Source: Eucommia ulmoides (lineage: Eukaryota > Streptophyta > Magnoliopsida > Garryales > Eucommiaceae). Taken from it: a stretch of 64,000 nt of DNA. The DNA lies in contig CM028338.1 of the NCBI GenBank assembly GCA_016647705.1, forward strand, positions 13,360,240 through 13,424,239. Direction: 5' to 3'. Under the pieces are notes generated by a model. The model was not told where the DNA came from, did not search any database, and worked only from the letters and a program-made list of their open reading frames with translations. Below, piece by piece: positions 22,889 to 37,800 of the stretch; the first letter of the stretch is position 1, and the number at the start of each line of letters is the position of its first letter. The translations under genes were made by a program, and so were the position numbers.

Positions 22889-25800
22889 CTACACAACAAA
22901 TTGGTGTGTAGCATTAGAAGTATCATATAAAATGCCAAAGAGAATTGAAATAGAGTGCAAAGAGTGTTAAGACTTCTCTTCAGCACCCAATACATACCCA
23001 AATGGGCTCTGTTTGATGGCCAGGAGTTCAATATCCAACTGCAGATGATGGAAAGGACAGTGAGAAACAGATTAAGTACACTGTAGGTCTCCAATGTTCA
23101 GGGTTAGTGTAAATCTGGTCCTTCATATTTCAAATTTTCAATCAAGTGTCCTAAATTTCTACAATTGTTCCAATCTTGTTTTGAGGCCCACTTTTTTTGA
23201 TAAATCAATGAAAAGAAGTTAATTACCTGCATTTTAGTTAAGGAAGACTTGGCACTACCCCCAAACTTTATATGTCACATATACACCTAGATATAGCCTT
23301 TGCAATCAATATGGTAAGTCGATTCATGCACTCACTAGGACCAAAACACTTCGATATTTTATAGAAGTCTAAGGTATTTGAAGGGAACTTCAAGTAGAGG
23401 TCTACTGTTTGAAAATAGTGGCCACTAGTCACTGGTCACCTACAATTTGAAGTATTTATGATGCTGAATGGGCTGGGAGTATAACAAATAAAAGATCGAC
23501 ATCTGGCTATTGTACCTTTGTTGGAGGTAACTTTGTTACTTGGCGCAATAAGAAGCAAAATGAGGTGGCAAGAAGTAGTGCGGAGATTGAGTTTAGGTTA
23601 GTTGCTCATGGAATTTGTGAGGTATTATGGATTAAGACACTCTAAGAGGACTTAAAGATTTGTAGTCCATCATTACCTATCAAGTTAAACTGTGATAAGA
23701 AAGCAGCAATTTCGACTACTCATAACCTAGTTCTTCATGACAAAAAGAAGCACATTGAAGTTGACAAACACTTTAAAGAAAATCTGGACGGTGGACTGAT
23801 TTGTAACCCTACATTCCAATTGTCGATCAAGTTGTGGACATACTTACTAAAGGACTACATAAGAAACAATTTGAGAGTTTGATTGGCAAGATAGCAATGG
23901 AAGATATCTTCAAACCAACTTGAGGGCAGTGTTGGAAAGTTTGAATAATTTGATTGAGATACTGCAGAGATCCTAGGAGATTTCCTAGCTGCAATATTGT
24001 GAGTACAGAATTTGTACATCCCTATAAATTAGCATAGTTTAAAATATAATAGTTCTATTAGTTATTCTATTCCAGATTTTATGCATTGTATAGTCTACAG
24101 GTAGAAAACACAGAAAATAGTAGAGTCCAATTCTAATTACTCTCTGCGTTTTTAAAACTGATTTTCATAAACATATTGAACACCACAATCAAACACGTAT
24201 ATGCGTCTCAAACTGATTCTTCCAGAACAATTCTAAATAAAAGTTCACATACAACAATTTTGATCAAATTTTACACTACGCCAAACTAGCAAGTAGAATA
24301 CATATTGTTAAAGGGTATTTATGTCTTTTCTGTATTACTTAGGGTTTCCTATACGGTTTAGGGTTTACTGTATGATTTCCTAATTCTTATTATAAATAGT
24401 GGGAGAGACCAACATAATAGTTAAGCCTTCTCATTCATTTTTCTCTTTAATATGATATCGAGAGCAGGTTATAAGATACTAATCCTGTAGTTCTATTCAA
24501 ACCAGGATTTAATTTTATTTTATTTTCAATTCTCTCCTTCCCTTTGTTGAAAAAAAAAAAAAAATAGTGTCTGAATCGAAACAGTGTCTGAAAACCCTAG
24601 CCACATCTCCCAGTCGCCGCAACCCCTATATCTCCCAGCTACTGCAACCCTAGCACGTCACCGTAGGTTCACTGGGCTTTGCCGACCTTCGCCGGCCATC
24701 ACCGGATCTTAGCTGGCTGTCGCTTGCCCAAATTTGCGACTCACGGCCGTAGATTCGCAAATCTGATTCGCCGCAGCCACTGTCCGACCTTCGCAGCCCA
24801 TCACCGGACTTTGCCAACCTTCACCAGACCTTCAATTGTGTTGACTTGAGATTGCCACTGCTGCTTCTGTCGAGATAGTATTGTTCGTGAGAAAGCCCTA
24901 CAGATGTTCGTGAGTGTTGTTCTGATTCTCATGTTCTTCGTTTAAGTCCTACAGTTGTTTGTGTTGTTGATTTGCTTCCCTTGTGCACGTTGTTTGTTAG
25001 CTGTTGTATTGGCGGACACTAATGTCGATGGCTACCCTCAAACTGTTAACAATCCGCAAGTTAAATAGGACCAATTATTTAAATTGCTCTAAGGCTGTAA
25101 AACTAGCCCTTACCAGACAAGGGAAACACCGTCATCTCACGGAATCTGCCTCGGCAGAAAATGATAAGAAGTATGAGGAATGGATTCAAGTTGATGCGCA
25201 GATTGTAGCGTCGTTGTGGAATTTGCTAGAGCCTCAAGTAGTTGATCTCTGTACTCATCTAGATACGTGTAAAGCCATATGGGAGTATCTTCATATGTTG
25301 TATTCCAGTAATCTCACCAGGATGTATGATTTATCAGTTGAATACTTCCAACTTCAGCAAGGCACGCAATCCATTACAGATTATTTTGTCACATTCAACA
25401 GCCTTTATGAAGAGTTAAATACTATTTATCTGAAAGAAATACAAAAGCAATGTGAGCAAATGGCTGTCATGAAGTTCTTATAGCTGGATTGCGCCCAGAA
25501 GTTGAACCAGTCCGATCTCAGATTCTTTCCAGTGCTACTCTTCCCACTATTACTGAAATGTATTCTCGCGTCTCGCGTAGCACTACCAATGACAATATTT
25601 CTGGCTCGAGTTCGTCTGCACCATCTGAGCAATCGGCGCTTGTTACGCAGATTCCTACACGAAATCGAGGTGATCAACTCAGTGGTGGTCGTAGTAGTTT
25701 CTCTCGTGGTGGCCGTGGTAGTGGCCCTCAAGGTGGACGTAGTGGCCGTGGACGTGGCTCATCTCGTCAATGCTCTTTTTTGTGGAAAAGAGAATTATAC

Positions 25801-28800
25801 TAGAGAAACATGTTGGGATTTAGTTGGTCATCCACCCAAATTCGCCCATGCAGTGACATCTAATCAAGATAATCCTACTATTTCAGAATCTCAGGCGGCC
25901 AAGAACATCTCTGATGAGGAATATGCTCAATTCCTTCAGTATAAGGCATTCCAGCAGGCATCTCTTCCCATTGCTTCTTTAGCTCAACGAGGTACTTCTT
26001 TTGCGTGTTTTTCCATTCACCCTTCCCCTCTCACACCCTGGGTCATAGATTCTGCTGCCACTGATCACATGTCAGGTACATCTTCCTTATTTACACATAT
26101 TCAGTCATCTTCTTCGTTGTCTCCTGTTACAGTTGTTGATGGTTTCACTGTCCCTATCTGTGGCATTAGTACAGTGGAACCCTCACCCTCTTTATCTCTC
26201 TCCTCTGTCTTGTATATTCCTTCGTTTTTTTTTAATTTGATGTCAATCAGTAAGCTTACCAAACATCTTAATTATTTTGTCTCATTTTTTCCTGAACTGT
26301 CATTCTCCAGGATTTGAGGACGTGGAAGACGATTGGCACAGGGTGTGAGGAAAATGGCCTTTATTACCTTGATGATCATGACGAGAGTCCTACTAACCCA
26401 CCTACTGCTTGCCCTGCTGTTGCATCTACTCACCAGATCCATTGTCGCCTTGGTCATCCCTGCCTTGGCAACCTCAAGTTACTTGTTCCTAATTTACGTC
26501 ATTTGTCTTTATTAGAGTGTGAGTCTTGTCAATTGAGTAAGCATCATTGTATTTCATTTGCTTCCCCAACTCATGTTCGAGTATCGAGTCCCTTTAGTTT
26601 AGTTTATTCAGATGTTTGGGGTCCTTCTCATGTTACTTCTACATTAGGTTTTCATTATTTTGTTACATTTGTAGATAATTTTTCTAGAGTTACTTGGCTT
26701 TATTTAATGAAAGATCGTTCAGAATTATTCTCTATTTTTCGTGCGTTTTGTTCTGAAATTAAAACTCAATTTAATGTACCAGTGCGTATTCTTCGTAATG
26801 ATAATGCTCGAGAATATTTTTCTCAACTATTTATTTCCTTTATGTCACACTCTGGTATCTTGCATCAGTCTTCTTGTTCTCACACACCACAGCAAAATGG
26901 AGTTGCTGAGCGTAAGAATCGACATCTTCTAGAAGCGACCCGTACTCTTCTTTTTGAGATGAATGTTCCCAAACACTTTTGGGGTGATGCAGTTCTTACA
27001 GCCTGCTTCCTAATCAACTGGATGCCGTCCTCTACCCTAAATGGCAAGATTCCCTATTCCATTCTTTTTCCTCATTTACCCTTGTTTAGTTTACCTCCTT
27101 GAATATTTGGATGTGTTTGTTTTGTTCATCAGTTGACTCCAGGTAGGGACAAGTTAGATCCCCGTACTTTAAAATATGTCTTCCTCGGCTATTCTCGTAC
27201 ACAAAAGGGTTATCGATGTTATAGTCCATTATTACGTCGGTCATTTTGATGTGCAGATGTTACATTCTTTGAGTCCACCTCTTACTTTTCTGCTCCATCC
27301 TCTCGAGATGATCTGGATGTTACACTTCCTTTGCCAAGTGAACCAAACCCTACACTATCTTCCTCTACTCATCCTATCCCATCTAGTCATTCTTCAGCCC
27401 CTTTGTATGTATACTCTCGTCGCCAGAAGGTAGCCTCCATTGTTGTGTCCATCGATTCTGTGCCCTCAGATTCTTCTCCAATAGACCCACCCATATCTGA
27501 CCTGGACATACCCATTGCCATTCGGAAGGGTAAGCGCACCTGTACTAACCATCCTATTTCTAATTTTATCTCATATGCACACCTATCTCCTTCATACTCC
27601 TCTTTTGTTGTTTCTCTGTCCACTGTTTCTATTTCTAAGTCTATTTCAGAGACCCTCACTCACCCTGATTGGGCAAAAGCAATGGAAGAAGAAATGTTTG
27701 CCTTACATCAGAATGGTACTTGGGATCTCGTCTCGCTTCCGCCTGACAAAACTACAGTTGGATGTAAATAGGTGTACACTGTCAAAGTTCTACCGAATGG
27801 CACCATAGATCTACTCACGACTCGCTTAGTTACTAAAGGCTATACTCAGGTATATGGTCTTGATTACTATGAGACATTTTCTCCTGTTGCCAAACTCGCT
27901 TCTGTTCGTTTGTTCATCTCTCTAGCTGCCACTTTTCGTTGACCATTACACTAGCTCGATATCAAGAATGCCTTCTTAAATGACGATCTGATTAAGGAAG
28001 TATATATGGAGCAACCTCCTGGGTTTGTTGCTCAGGCGGAGTCTAATTTGGTATGTCGTTTGAAGAAATATATTTATGGCCTCAAGCAATCTCCTAGAGC
28101 ATGATTTGGAAGATTTAGTGAAGTGGTCACTGAATTTGGTCTCTGAAGTTGTGGAGTTGATCATTCTGTCTTCTACAAGTATAATAAAGTCGGGAGAATA
28201 TTGTTGATTGTGTATGTGGATAACATCATGATTACCAGGGATGACCAAGGTGGTATTCAAGAACTCAAAAGGTGTTTACATAGTAAGTTCCAAACCAAAG
28301 ATTTGGGGCACCTAAAGTATTTCTTGGGGATTGAAGTTGCCCGATCAAGTCAAGGTATTTACTTGTCTCAGAGAAAATATTTCTTTGACCTATTGAGCGA
28401 AATAGGAATGCTAGGAGCAAAACCGATTGACTCACCTATGGATTCAAACACCAAATTGTTGCCAGATCAGGGTGTACCACTGACAGATTAACGCAATATA
28501 GACGGTTAGTTGGAAAGTTGAACTACCTAACAATTACCAGACCAGATATCTTATTTGCTGTTAGTGTTATCAGTTAGTTCTTGGATCGTCCAATGACTTG
28601 TCACTGGGATGCAGTGATTCGTATTCTCCAATATCTAAAAGATGCTCCTAGTTGCAGTTTGCTATATCAAAATTTCAGTCATACTCAAATAAAGGACTAT
28701 ACAGATGCAGACTGGGCCGGATCACCCTTAGATAAGAAATCTTCTACTGGGTATTGTGTGTTTATTGGTGGTAACCTTGTCTCTTGGAAGAGTAAAAAGC

Positions 28801-31800
28801 ATATGGCAGTGGCGCGATCAAATGCAGAATCGGAATACAGGGCAATGGCCTATACTACTTGTGAGTTAATTTGGTTGAAACATTTATTGGAAGAACTTGG
28901 ATTTGAACATACTTCACCGATGGACTTGGTATGTGATAATCAAATAGCACTTTCCATTACATCCAACCCAGGCTTCCATAAAAGAACAAAACACATTGAA
29001 GTTGACTGTCACTTTATTCGAGAAAAATTGTTGCAGAAGCAGATTGAGACTAAACATGTAAATTCAGTTGATCAGTTAGCTGATATATTTACTAAACCGT
29101 TGGGGGATTCAAGAATAAAATACATTTGTAAAAAGCTAGGAGCATACAATATATATGCTCCAGCTTGAGAGAGAGTGTAAAAGGGTATTTATGTCTTTTC
29201 TGTATTACTTAGGGTTTCCTATACGGTTTAGGGTTTACTGTATGGTTTCCTAATTCTTATTATAAATAGTGAGAGAGGCTAACACAATAGTTAAGCCTTC
29301 TCATAAATTTTTCTTTTGAACACATATAATATCAGTACATATGTCGACTAAAACTGATTTTGGGTGTAGTGCTATTTATTTCCCTCTCTCGAAGGCCCCA
29401 GTTTTCACCCCCTAAAGTCTATATATTTTAGGCATCAAACGATTTCTTAAATTTTAATGTAGAAGATCCACCGGTACCTTTTGCCTTATTACATAGACAG
29501 AAGGTTTTGTTAGGCCCCAGGTTCTAGAAGGAGGGGTCAATTGGGTAATTGAAAATAGGGTTGTTATTTTGTTATGTTGTTTGTTATAGAATCTGTTTTA
29601 GAGTTGGTTAGGGGTAGGATGGATAAAAAGGTTATAAAAGGGCGATTAAGGTCAGTGCAGTAAAAAAAAAGGGAAAATTGTATTGAATGAGGTTTTACTC
29701 ATTTTGGGAGAGACCCAAGCCTCTCGAAAGCTGAGAAAATTTATAGTTACTGTTTGGATCATATCATTTGGTATCAGAGCAATTTGATACCTGGGTAGGA
29801 TGGCAGCCAAGCGTATAGATGCATTGGAGGAAGTCGTCGGTTCCTTGAAGGAGGAAATACAGAATATGAACAAGAAACTGGACCAGCTCTTTAAGTATTA
29901 TGAGGACTCAGCTCGAATCGCTTCGTCGTCGCCATTTGGCAGAGTGCCGGAGCCCATGGTTCTCAAACCGATAGTGGGAGAATCGCAAGCAGCTGACGGC
30001 AACAACAATCTTCATTGTTCACGCCGTGTGTTACAATTTCGGAAAGAGCTCTCGTCTCCATCTTTAATCGCGACGATTTCGACGAAGATTTGATCGCAAC
30101 GAGAATCAGTGATTTCGAAGAGGATCTGATCGAGACGAAGATGGTGAAATCGGAGGGGGTGCCCTTTGGTGCTTCTGTTAAAGGATTGAAACCCGAAATT
30201 AGGACCGACATTTTCGCAAATGAAGAGATCGAAGAAACCGCCATGACAACCACACCGGACGACGGCAACAACGCCGACGACTTGTCGCCGTTATTATCCA
30301 ACTAGAACGCCAGGACTCGGATGGTGAAGACAAAGGTTCCGGAGGTGGAGAACCACCTGTTCCAACGCAGCGAAGGATCAATCGACGTCTTCAAATCCGC
30401 CCTCGACGGATGGGATCAAGACCAGCTCGAAGTGGGTGATATTCTCGATTTTTTGTCAACCATTTCGGCACCGCCGGTAAGAGATTTGGGTGCAGTAACC
30501 CTAGGGACTTTGGACAATGGGTTGCATCTACGGGCTGAGCTAAGAAAATTGAAGCGTCCCTATTTTGCTTTGCCAAATAGTTTGGAGCCTTGCAACGTGG
30601 GCCAAAAAATAAAGGAAAACCTTATGGTAGCCCAATCTTTCAGAACCAGCACCTCCATCAAGCCATCATCGTGGATAAGCCCAATAATTCTTTCCAGCCC
30701 AGCAACTTAGATTTGGCCCAAAAAATTAGAGAAAAAAATTTATTTACCAACTGGGTCGGGCCAGAAGATAGAAGAAAAATTCCAGTACACTGCTCAATCT
30801 CACAAAAATCACCGGGGTCAGTCTAAAAGAATGGTGTGGGATCCTCCCGGAAAGTGGTCAAATGACAAGAAAATAATAAAAATTCACTTCCTGAATTTCA
30901 CCTTGAGGACAAGGTAAATGTTTGGGCGGTGGGTGATGTTAGGCCCCAGGTTCTAGAAGGAGGGGTAAATTGGGTAATTGAAAATAGGGTTGTTAATTTG
31001 TTATGCTGTTTGTTATAGAATCTGTTTTAGAGTTGGTTAGGGGTAGGATGGGTGAGAAGGTTATAAAAGGGCGATTAAGGTCAGTACAGTAAACAAATGG
31101 GAAAATTGTATTGAATGAGGTTTTACTCATTTTGGGAGAGACCCAAGCCTCTTGAAAGCTAGGATTTGTCTTTGTTATCTTTCTTTTCTTCAATAAAATT
31201 TATAGCTACTGTTTGGATCATATCAGGTTTCTGGCCGGCAAGTTTGGAGTCACTTCTTACCATGGAACGCCTTAAAGATTAGACAGTTACTTAAGGTTAT
31301 TAAATGTGGCTCTTCACTTTTTTGTCAACCTATACATTTTTGTTATTTATTTATGTATATATTTGTTTATTTGGTTGTTATAAACAGATATTATCATCTT
31401 AAAATCATCTGTCTAAATGCAAGGCATATAAGCCTGAAAAGAAGGAACATAGAGATCTTACCTCAATTGTTGCATTTGGAGGGATTTCCTGCACCCCTTT
31501 TTTCCCATACGCTAACTCTGGGGGAACCATTAGCAGTCTCTGCAAGATAATAATATATGCTTTGGTATTTAGTAAATGGTGGAAGATGTAGTTTCCTTAT
31601 TGTTCCTGATCTGCATAGATGAAAGAAATGAATCTTCCACCGGCTTGCCCCTTCTAAAAGTGGAAATTGAGTTTCAAATTTATAAGCAACCAGTGAATCA
31701 AGTATCCGTGGCTAATGACTATAAAAATAAAAATAAAGAAAAAAGAAAAAAATCACCAACAGATCAAGTGAAAAAGATGGCAAATCTAGATGAAAAAGGA

Positions 31801-34800
31801 GAAGGTTGTGTAGTTTACTAAGTTACCCGTTCTTGTTTAAGTTGTAGAAATAGAAAGAGGGGCTACTGTACCCTCAGGCACAAAATTAGTTAGGCAGCGG
31901 AACACGAAAATAAGAGAGGAAAATCTAGTCGTTCAATAGTAAAGCACAATCTCAGTCACTGGTTACAACTGAAAACACATTGTTTATTTGCTGAGTCAAA
32001 AGGCATTGCATTTTATTATAGAAATGTGCATAATGAGATACAGGTAATGGTCTCTCTAAGATTGATAATGGAACACTAAACATGAATCATGTAATACCAA
32101 ATGAGAAAAATGAAGTTCATGTCATGCCTTAAAGAAGTTAATAATGTAGCAAATACAAATTCTGAATGCACTGTCCTCACCTGGCCTCCTACCCTCATGC
32201 CTTGAACACCGAGGTCTAATCCTTTGAGCACTGCCCCCCTTTCGGACTCACCAACATCAAATCCATAAGGCTGTGGGAAATTCAAGAATATATTACTTGA
32301 ATGAAACATAAAACTTCCCAAGGTGCCAAAGTTAAATTGTTGCATTATGGATATGGACAGTAAATACTGAGAACATCCTGAAACCCGCTATACTTGGGGT
32401 GAGACAAAGAATTGGCGCATTAATGAACTATGAAACCCAAATGTTGCAGCTGCCATCTCGTGCTGAATGCCAGATCTCAATGACGATGGACTTTTTCAAC
32501 TAATGAATCAGGGTAAAAGAACAAAAAGGTAGTTGATTATTGTATTTTACATATCTCGTGCTAAAGGAGATTAAGGGGAGATTTATTCACCAATTGGTGT
32601 TGCTATGACAGATAAAATGAACTGCAAGCAAGCATGGTGGAATGCACAATAAAGTAGAATAGTGTGCACTAATCTAGATCGCAAATCAGAACATGGAAAA
32701 TGATTTGTTTTGCGACCACATTTCAGATTGATTATATTGGGGAATGGTGCGGTTTGTTCAACTTGTCCTCCCAACAAGCACAATAGAAGATGAAAGCTGG
32801 AAAATCCAGGTGAAAGGCAAAGTGCTTCATCAAGAAGTAGAGGAAAACTTGAGTAAATCAGAAAGGAAGATGCAATTTATGTGAGTCACAAGAGTTAACT
32901 GAGTTGACAAGCTCAAAACAAAGTTTTGTTAAAAATCAAAGTCTAGATCTGTTAGGGTAACAAATCTGCGAAATTTGCTCCCTGTAGAAAAATTTAGGAT
33001 AAAAGGAATTCTCTTTTAACGGAACAATGCTACTCAATTCTGATTGTTAAGATTAATGAATAACATAGAATCCAAGGAGAAAAGAGAAAATGAGATTAGG
33101 GTTTATTATTATGAATAATGAATGCAGCGAGCACAAATAATACCTAGAAAAGATAAAGAGGAAAAAAGTCTACTCTATAAAAAAAACTACTTTGGTTAGT
33201 TTGTTTGTTTGTTTTTTTGTTTTTTTTTTTTTTTTTTTCACTCTACTGCCCGTTGAATGTTGCCATCAAGCACCTGTTTTGCGCTACTTATAATCGACGT
33301 TGCGGATTGTCCACTGCTGCAAGTTGCAAATTGTTTTTTGTCTGTAAATGTCTGTTGTTCGTCGCTATTGTTTTCCATCCGTTGGTGTTCCGGATGTCAT
33401 AAATACACGGGCGTCTCTTCTATTTATTGTACGATTTGGTAACTACGTCCTTGGTGACGCTTCTCATATTGTCCCTTCTTTTTCAGAGCCCGATTCGTCC
33501 TATGTAGCATTTTTCTGATTATTTCATTGCTACAATCTCATCTCATCTATCTCCATGGCCTCCGGAAAAGAAGGTGACGTCCCATCTTAGGCCGATCTTG
33601 TTGTACAACTACCCACTCGCTCAAATTCTACCAGTGCGACTGAGGCCACGGTACAACGTGTTACCACCATCTTACTCAATGGAGTGAATTTTCATACCTG
33701 GTCTCACTCCCTCCGTCTCTACATTGGTGCAAGACGTAAAACCGAATGGCTCGACGGCACTGAACGACACCCAGATATCAACGATCCCAAGATTGCTCAG
33801 TGGGATGCTATAACTGTACTATTCTCAGATGGATCTTCAATTCTATGGAAGAACGGATCTATAATATGTTCATGTTCCACAAGACTGTCCAAGATTTGTG
33901 GTCTGCTCTTATGAAGATGTATGCACACTCTCGCAACGAATCCCGAATTTTCGAGCTCTATCGTGAGATCTCTCGTCTCCCAAGAATCCTTGGGACTATC
34001 AGTTGCAGATTACTTTGGGTACCATCAAACCCAATGGGAAAAACTTCCACAGTAGGAACCTCTAAGTATTTTTTTCTATTATCGACAACAATTCAAAACA
34101 CTAACTCCTTCTCCAACCTGAAGTTACTCCTGTTCCTAAGCAGCTAGCCTTTCCAACCCCCTCCGGTCCTTGCCAATCAAGAACACGACCATACTGTCAG
34201 CACTGTCGAAAGCCTGGTCATCACATTGACTGCTGTTATTACCTTCATCCTGAGTTAAAACCTAGAAATCTAGGCAGGAGAAATGGAAAAGGAGCACCAA
34301 GTACTGGTGCTATTGCTGATATCGTCCCCGATTCGGGAGATCCACCACCAACTTCCCTAGATCTCTCCTATGTCCAGGCCCAAATTACCCAACTTCAGGC
34401 TCAGTTAACCACTTTAGCATCGTCTTCTGACCCAATGGCTGCTCTTGCATCGATACTCCTATTGTACTTCATGGTAAGTCTGGTCTCCCTTGGATTCTGG
34501 ACTCCGGCTAACAATCACATGACTGGTGAGTTTTCTAATTTTACCTCGCCAGTTTCACCTATCAACCAATCTGTGTGCATTGTAGATGGTACTTCTATCC
34601 CTATTCGTTGTAGGGGAGATGACTGTTTGTCCCCTGATATCACTCTTCACCCTGTTTACTATGTTCTTAAATTTGCTTATAATTTTCGATCGATTAGCCG
34701 TCTTGCTAAACATCATAATTGCGCCGTTGTTTTCTTACCTGACCGTTGCTTTTTGCAAGACCTGACTACGAGGAAGATTTTTGGCAAGGGATATGAGCGC

Positions 34801-37800
34801 GATGTCTCTACTACTTCAGAAGTCTTCCACCTCCAGCCATCCCACCTTTTAGTATGCAAGCTTTTGTATTACTTGTTTTTGATTCCTCTATTTGTTCGTT
34901 CAAAAATTTAAACTTGTGGCATGCCCGTCTGGACATGTGAATTTTCAATATTTATGTTGGTTGTTGTTGGAAAATAACTTAATGAGTACATATGTAATGT
35001 TCTATAATAGGAATGCTTAAATCGTAGGAATTAGAGTAAAAGGTAGAATCCTACTAAATAACTTTGTTTCCATTTTCTAGGAGTTAGTTTCCTTATTTAT
35101 TTCATCTCTCAATTACTTCCTTGTAATTAGCTAGGATTATCTTGTACATATAGGCGTAAAAGGCCTCATATTCAATATATCAAACATTCATTTTTCTTAA
35201 TACGGTACCAAAGCTTTACGGTTTTTTCTGGAAATTCTAAAGCCTTCATCGCTTCTTCTAGTCTGGCCTTCAAAGCTGACCATATCTGTTTTAGCCTTCA
35301 TAGCTAACCATACCTCTGGCCTTTATCGCCAATTTTTCTTCCAAATCCCACTTAACGTGTGGTGTCGCTTTCTCTTCGATTTCGCGCCTCGCAAAGACGA
35401 CGGCCTTACCGTAGATATCAGCATTGAACCAAATCACGACTTCACGAAACCCTTCGTGACCATATCGCGACTTCACAAAACCCTTCGCGACCAGATCGCG
35501 ACTCCAAAACCCTAACCAGCCGCCGCGAACCAGATCGCGAGACTTCCTACCTCTCGCCACTGTCGTCAGATCGTAAAACCCTACCCACCGCCGCCACCTT
35601 CAGCTCGCGAAACCTAGATCCATTGTCGCTATCAGATCGATCATCCACCATGGCTGAAAACACCACCCTGTCCATAGAAGTTCTCAATCATCTGACTTCA
35701 GGTGATCTGCAAAATGTTCAAGCAATGTACAGGCTGGATGGGAAGAATTATCTAAAGTGGTCCCAATTTATTCGCACGTATTTGAAGGGCAATGGAAAAA
35801 TAAGTCATCTTTTAAGCAAAGGACCGAAGGAGGGAGATACCAAATTTGCAGCGTGGGATGAAGCAAATTCAATGATTATGTCTTGGTTATGGAATTCCAT
35901 GACTCCTAAAATCAGTAACACCTGCATGTTCCTATCCACAGCAAAGTAATTTGGGATATTGTTCGACAGACGTATTCGAAAGCTCGTGATGTGGCTCAGG
36001 TGTACGAGATCAAAGTCAAGACCGCTGAAATGAAACAAGGTAGCAACACTGTCACTGAGTATGCAAATGCGCTTAAGAATCTATGGCAAGAGCTGGACCA
36101 TTATCGCTGTTTCGAGACCAAATGTTCAATAAATGCAGCAATCTTGAAGAATTTCATCGAAAAATATCGAGTTTATGACATTCTTACAAGACTTAATGCT
36201 GAGCTTGATCAAGTAAGGGCAAAGAAAAGTTACCCTCTCTGAACGAAACCATTTCTCTGATTCTGGTAAAGGAGAGTCGAAGAGGAGTGATGCTCGAACC
36301 CCAAGCTCCCGAAGGTTCTGCTATGGCGACAAAAACAAACGTGAAAACGGATGGATAGGAAAATTTGTCTTGATCCTCGAACCTGGACAACCAGTATACT
36401 CTCTGGTGCACTTATTGCAAAAAACCAAGACACGCCAAAGAGAGGTACTGGAAGCTGAATGGAAAACCACTGAGCAAGGAGTGGGGAAACCAAAGAGGAC
36501 AGTAATATAATCTGGGAAGGACAGCAGCAGAACCGGTCCTATTTTACCATGAATCAACCAGGTTCAGATAAATGAATGCTTAATATAGAGGAGGTAGAGA
36601 AGCTAAGGGGACTTCTAGGATTGCTGGAAAAACCTAGCGGTTTATGCTATCTTGCATTCTTAGGTAAGTCTTCATTTTCTCAATGACTAAATGTCTTTGA
36701 TGAAACTATCAAGAATTTATGGGTCATTAACCCGGGAGCCACAGTCCATATGACTTATTCTTCACTAAATTTTAGCACCTACTCTCCATGTCCTAGCAAT
36801 CGAAAAATAGCAGTAGCTGATGGTTCTTTAACTACTGTAGCTGGTCTAGGAGATATTCACATCAGTCCTCTTACTTTGAAAAATGTTCTTCATGTCCCAA
36901 AGTTGTCCACCAACTTAATATCCATTCAAAAGCTCACACATGATATGAATTGTAATGTACTTTTTAATCCTTCTCAATGTGCTTTTTAGGACCAGGTTTC
37001 GGGGAAGAAGGTTGGACTTGCTAAGGAAAGAAACGAGCTCTACTATCTTGACGAACCAAGCAAGTCACATATGGTAAAAAATAACTTATCTCTGTCATTT
37101 CTATCATCGTCCAATAAAGAAACCATTTGGCTCCACCATTTTAGACTAGGGCATCCATCCTTTGGAATCTTGAAAACTATGTTTCCTACTTTGTTTAGAG
37201 GTCTGGGTGTTGAACGATTTCACTGTGATGTATGTGAGTTTGCGAAGCACAAACGTGTCCCTTCTCCATTCAACAATAAGAAAAGCCCAGTTCCGTTTTA
37301 TTTGATTCACAATGATATATGGGGACCTTCTATGGTTCCAAATGTGTCTCATTCTCGTTGGTTTGTCTCTTTTATTGACGATTGTACTACGGTTTCTTGG
37401 ATCTTTCTTCTTAACCATAAATCAGATGTAAGTAGTGTACTCCCAAACTTCCACAACATGATTCAAAACCAAATTGGGGTAAACATTAAAAGATTCCAAT
37501 CAGACAATGCAAGGGATTATTTTAATCAAGTTCTATCTCCATATTTTCAAAAAGAGGGAATCATCCATGAATCCTCTTGCGTTGATACTCCACAACAAAA
37601 TAGAGTTGCAGAGAGGAAAAATGGTCACTTGCTACCCACAACCGAGCCTTTCCCTTTCACCATAATGTTCCAAAACACTATTGGTGGGGAGCCGTACTCA
37701 CAGCTACTTATATGATTAATCGTCTACCTTCTCAGGTTCTAGGGTTTAAGTCACCAATGAAAACAATGTCCCAATTCTATCCTGACCTTCGTACAACAAA

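Larger units (their letters stand above)
24306..29322 (+). mobile_element. Ty1/copia element, both LTRs, 5.0 kb, broken
   Basis: The element is flanked by CATAT on both sides (24301-24305 and 29323-29327) and has 147-bp LTRs. A primer-binding-like TGATATCGAGAGCAGG (initiator-Met type) follows the left LTR. Domains in order: gag (about 25004-25800) with a Gly/Arg-rich nucleic-acid-binding tail, protease (about 26035-26080, WVIDSAATDHMSG), GAG-pre-integrase (26350-26550), integrase (26590-27100), reverse transcriptase (about 27750-28450) and RNase H (about 28700-29165). The coding region is broken several times. The two LTRs differ at about 11 of 147 positions, suggesting an age of a few million years at usual plant rates. 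It lies in intron 8, antisense to the gene. Confidence 0.93.
29508..31225 (+). mobile_element. Non-autonomous LTR element, 1.7 kb, with gag-like start
   Basis: Flanked by GGTTT (29503-29507 and 31226-31230). LTRs are 29508-29766 and 30937-31225, both starting TGTTAGGCCCCAGG and ending GGATCATATCA. The sequence TGGTATCAGAGC two bases after the left LTR is an initiator-Met primer site. The 1.17-kb inside has a frame at 29800-30093 beginning with a coiled-coil-like RIDALEEVVGSLKEEIQNMN, as in gypsy gag N-ends. It also has unrecognised frames at 30015-30305 and 30321-30710, and an end reading FHLEDKVNVWAVG, resembling chromovirus C-ends. No protease, RT or integrase is present. It depends on another element and looks structurally whole. 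It lies in intron 8, antisense to the gene. Confidence 0.88.

Noticed and set aside
31576-31821. 81-codon frame in intron 7 of the FKBP gene
   Set aside because: No domain, Lys-rich end from A-rich DNA, and it lies antisense within an intron.
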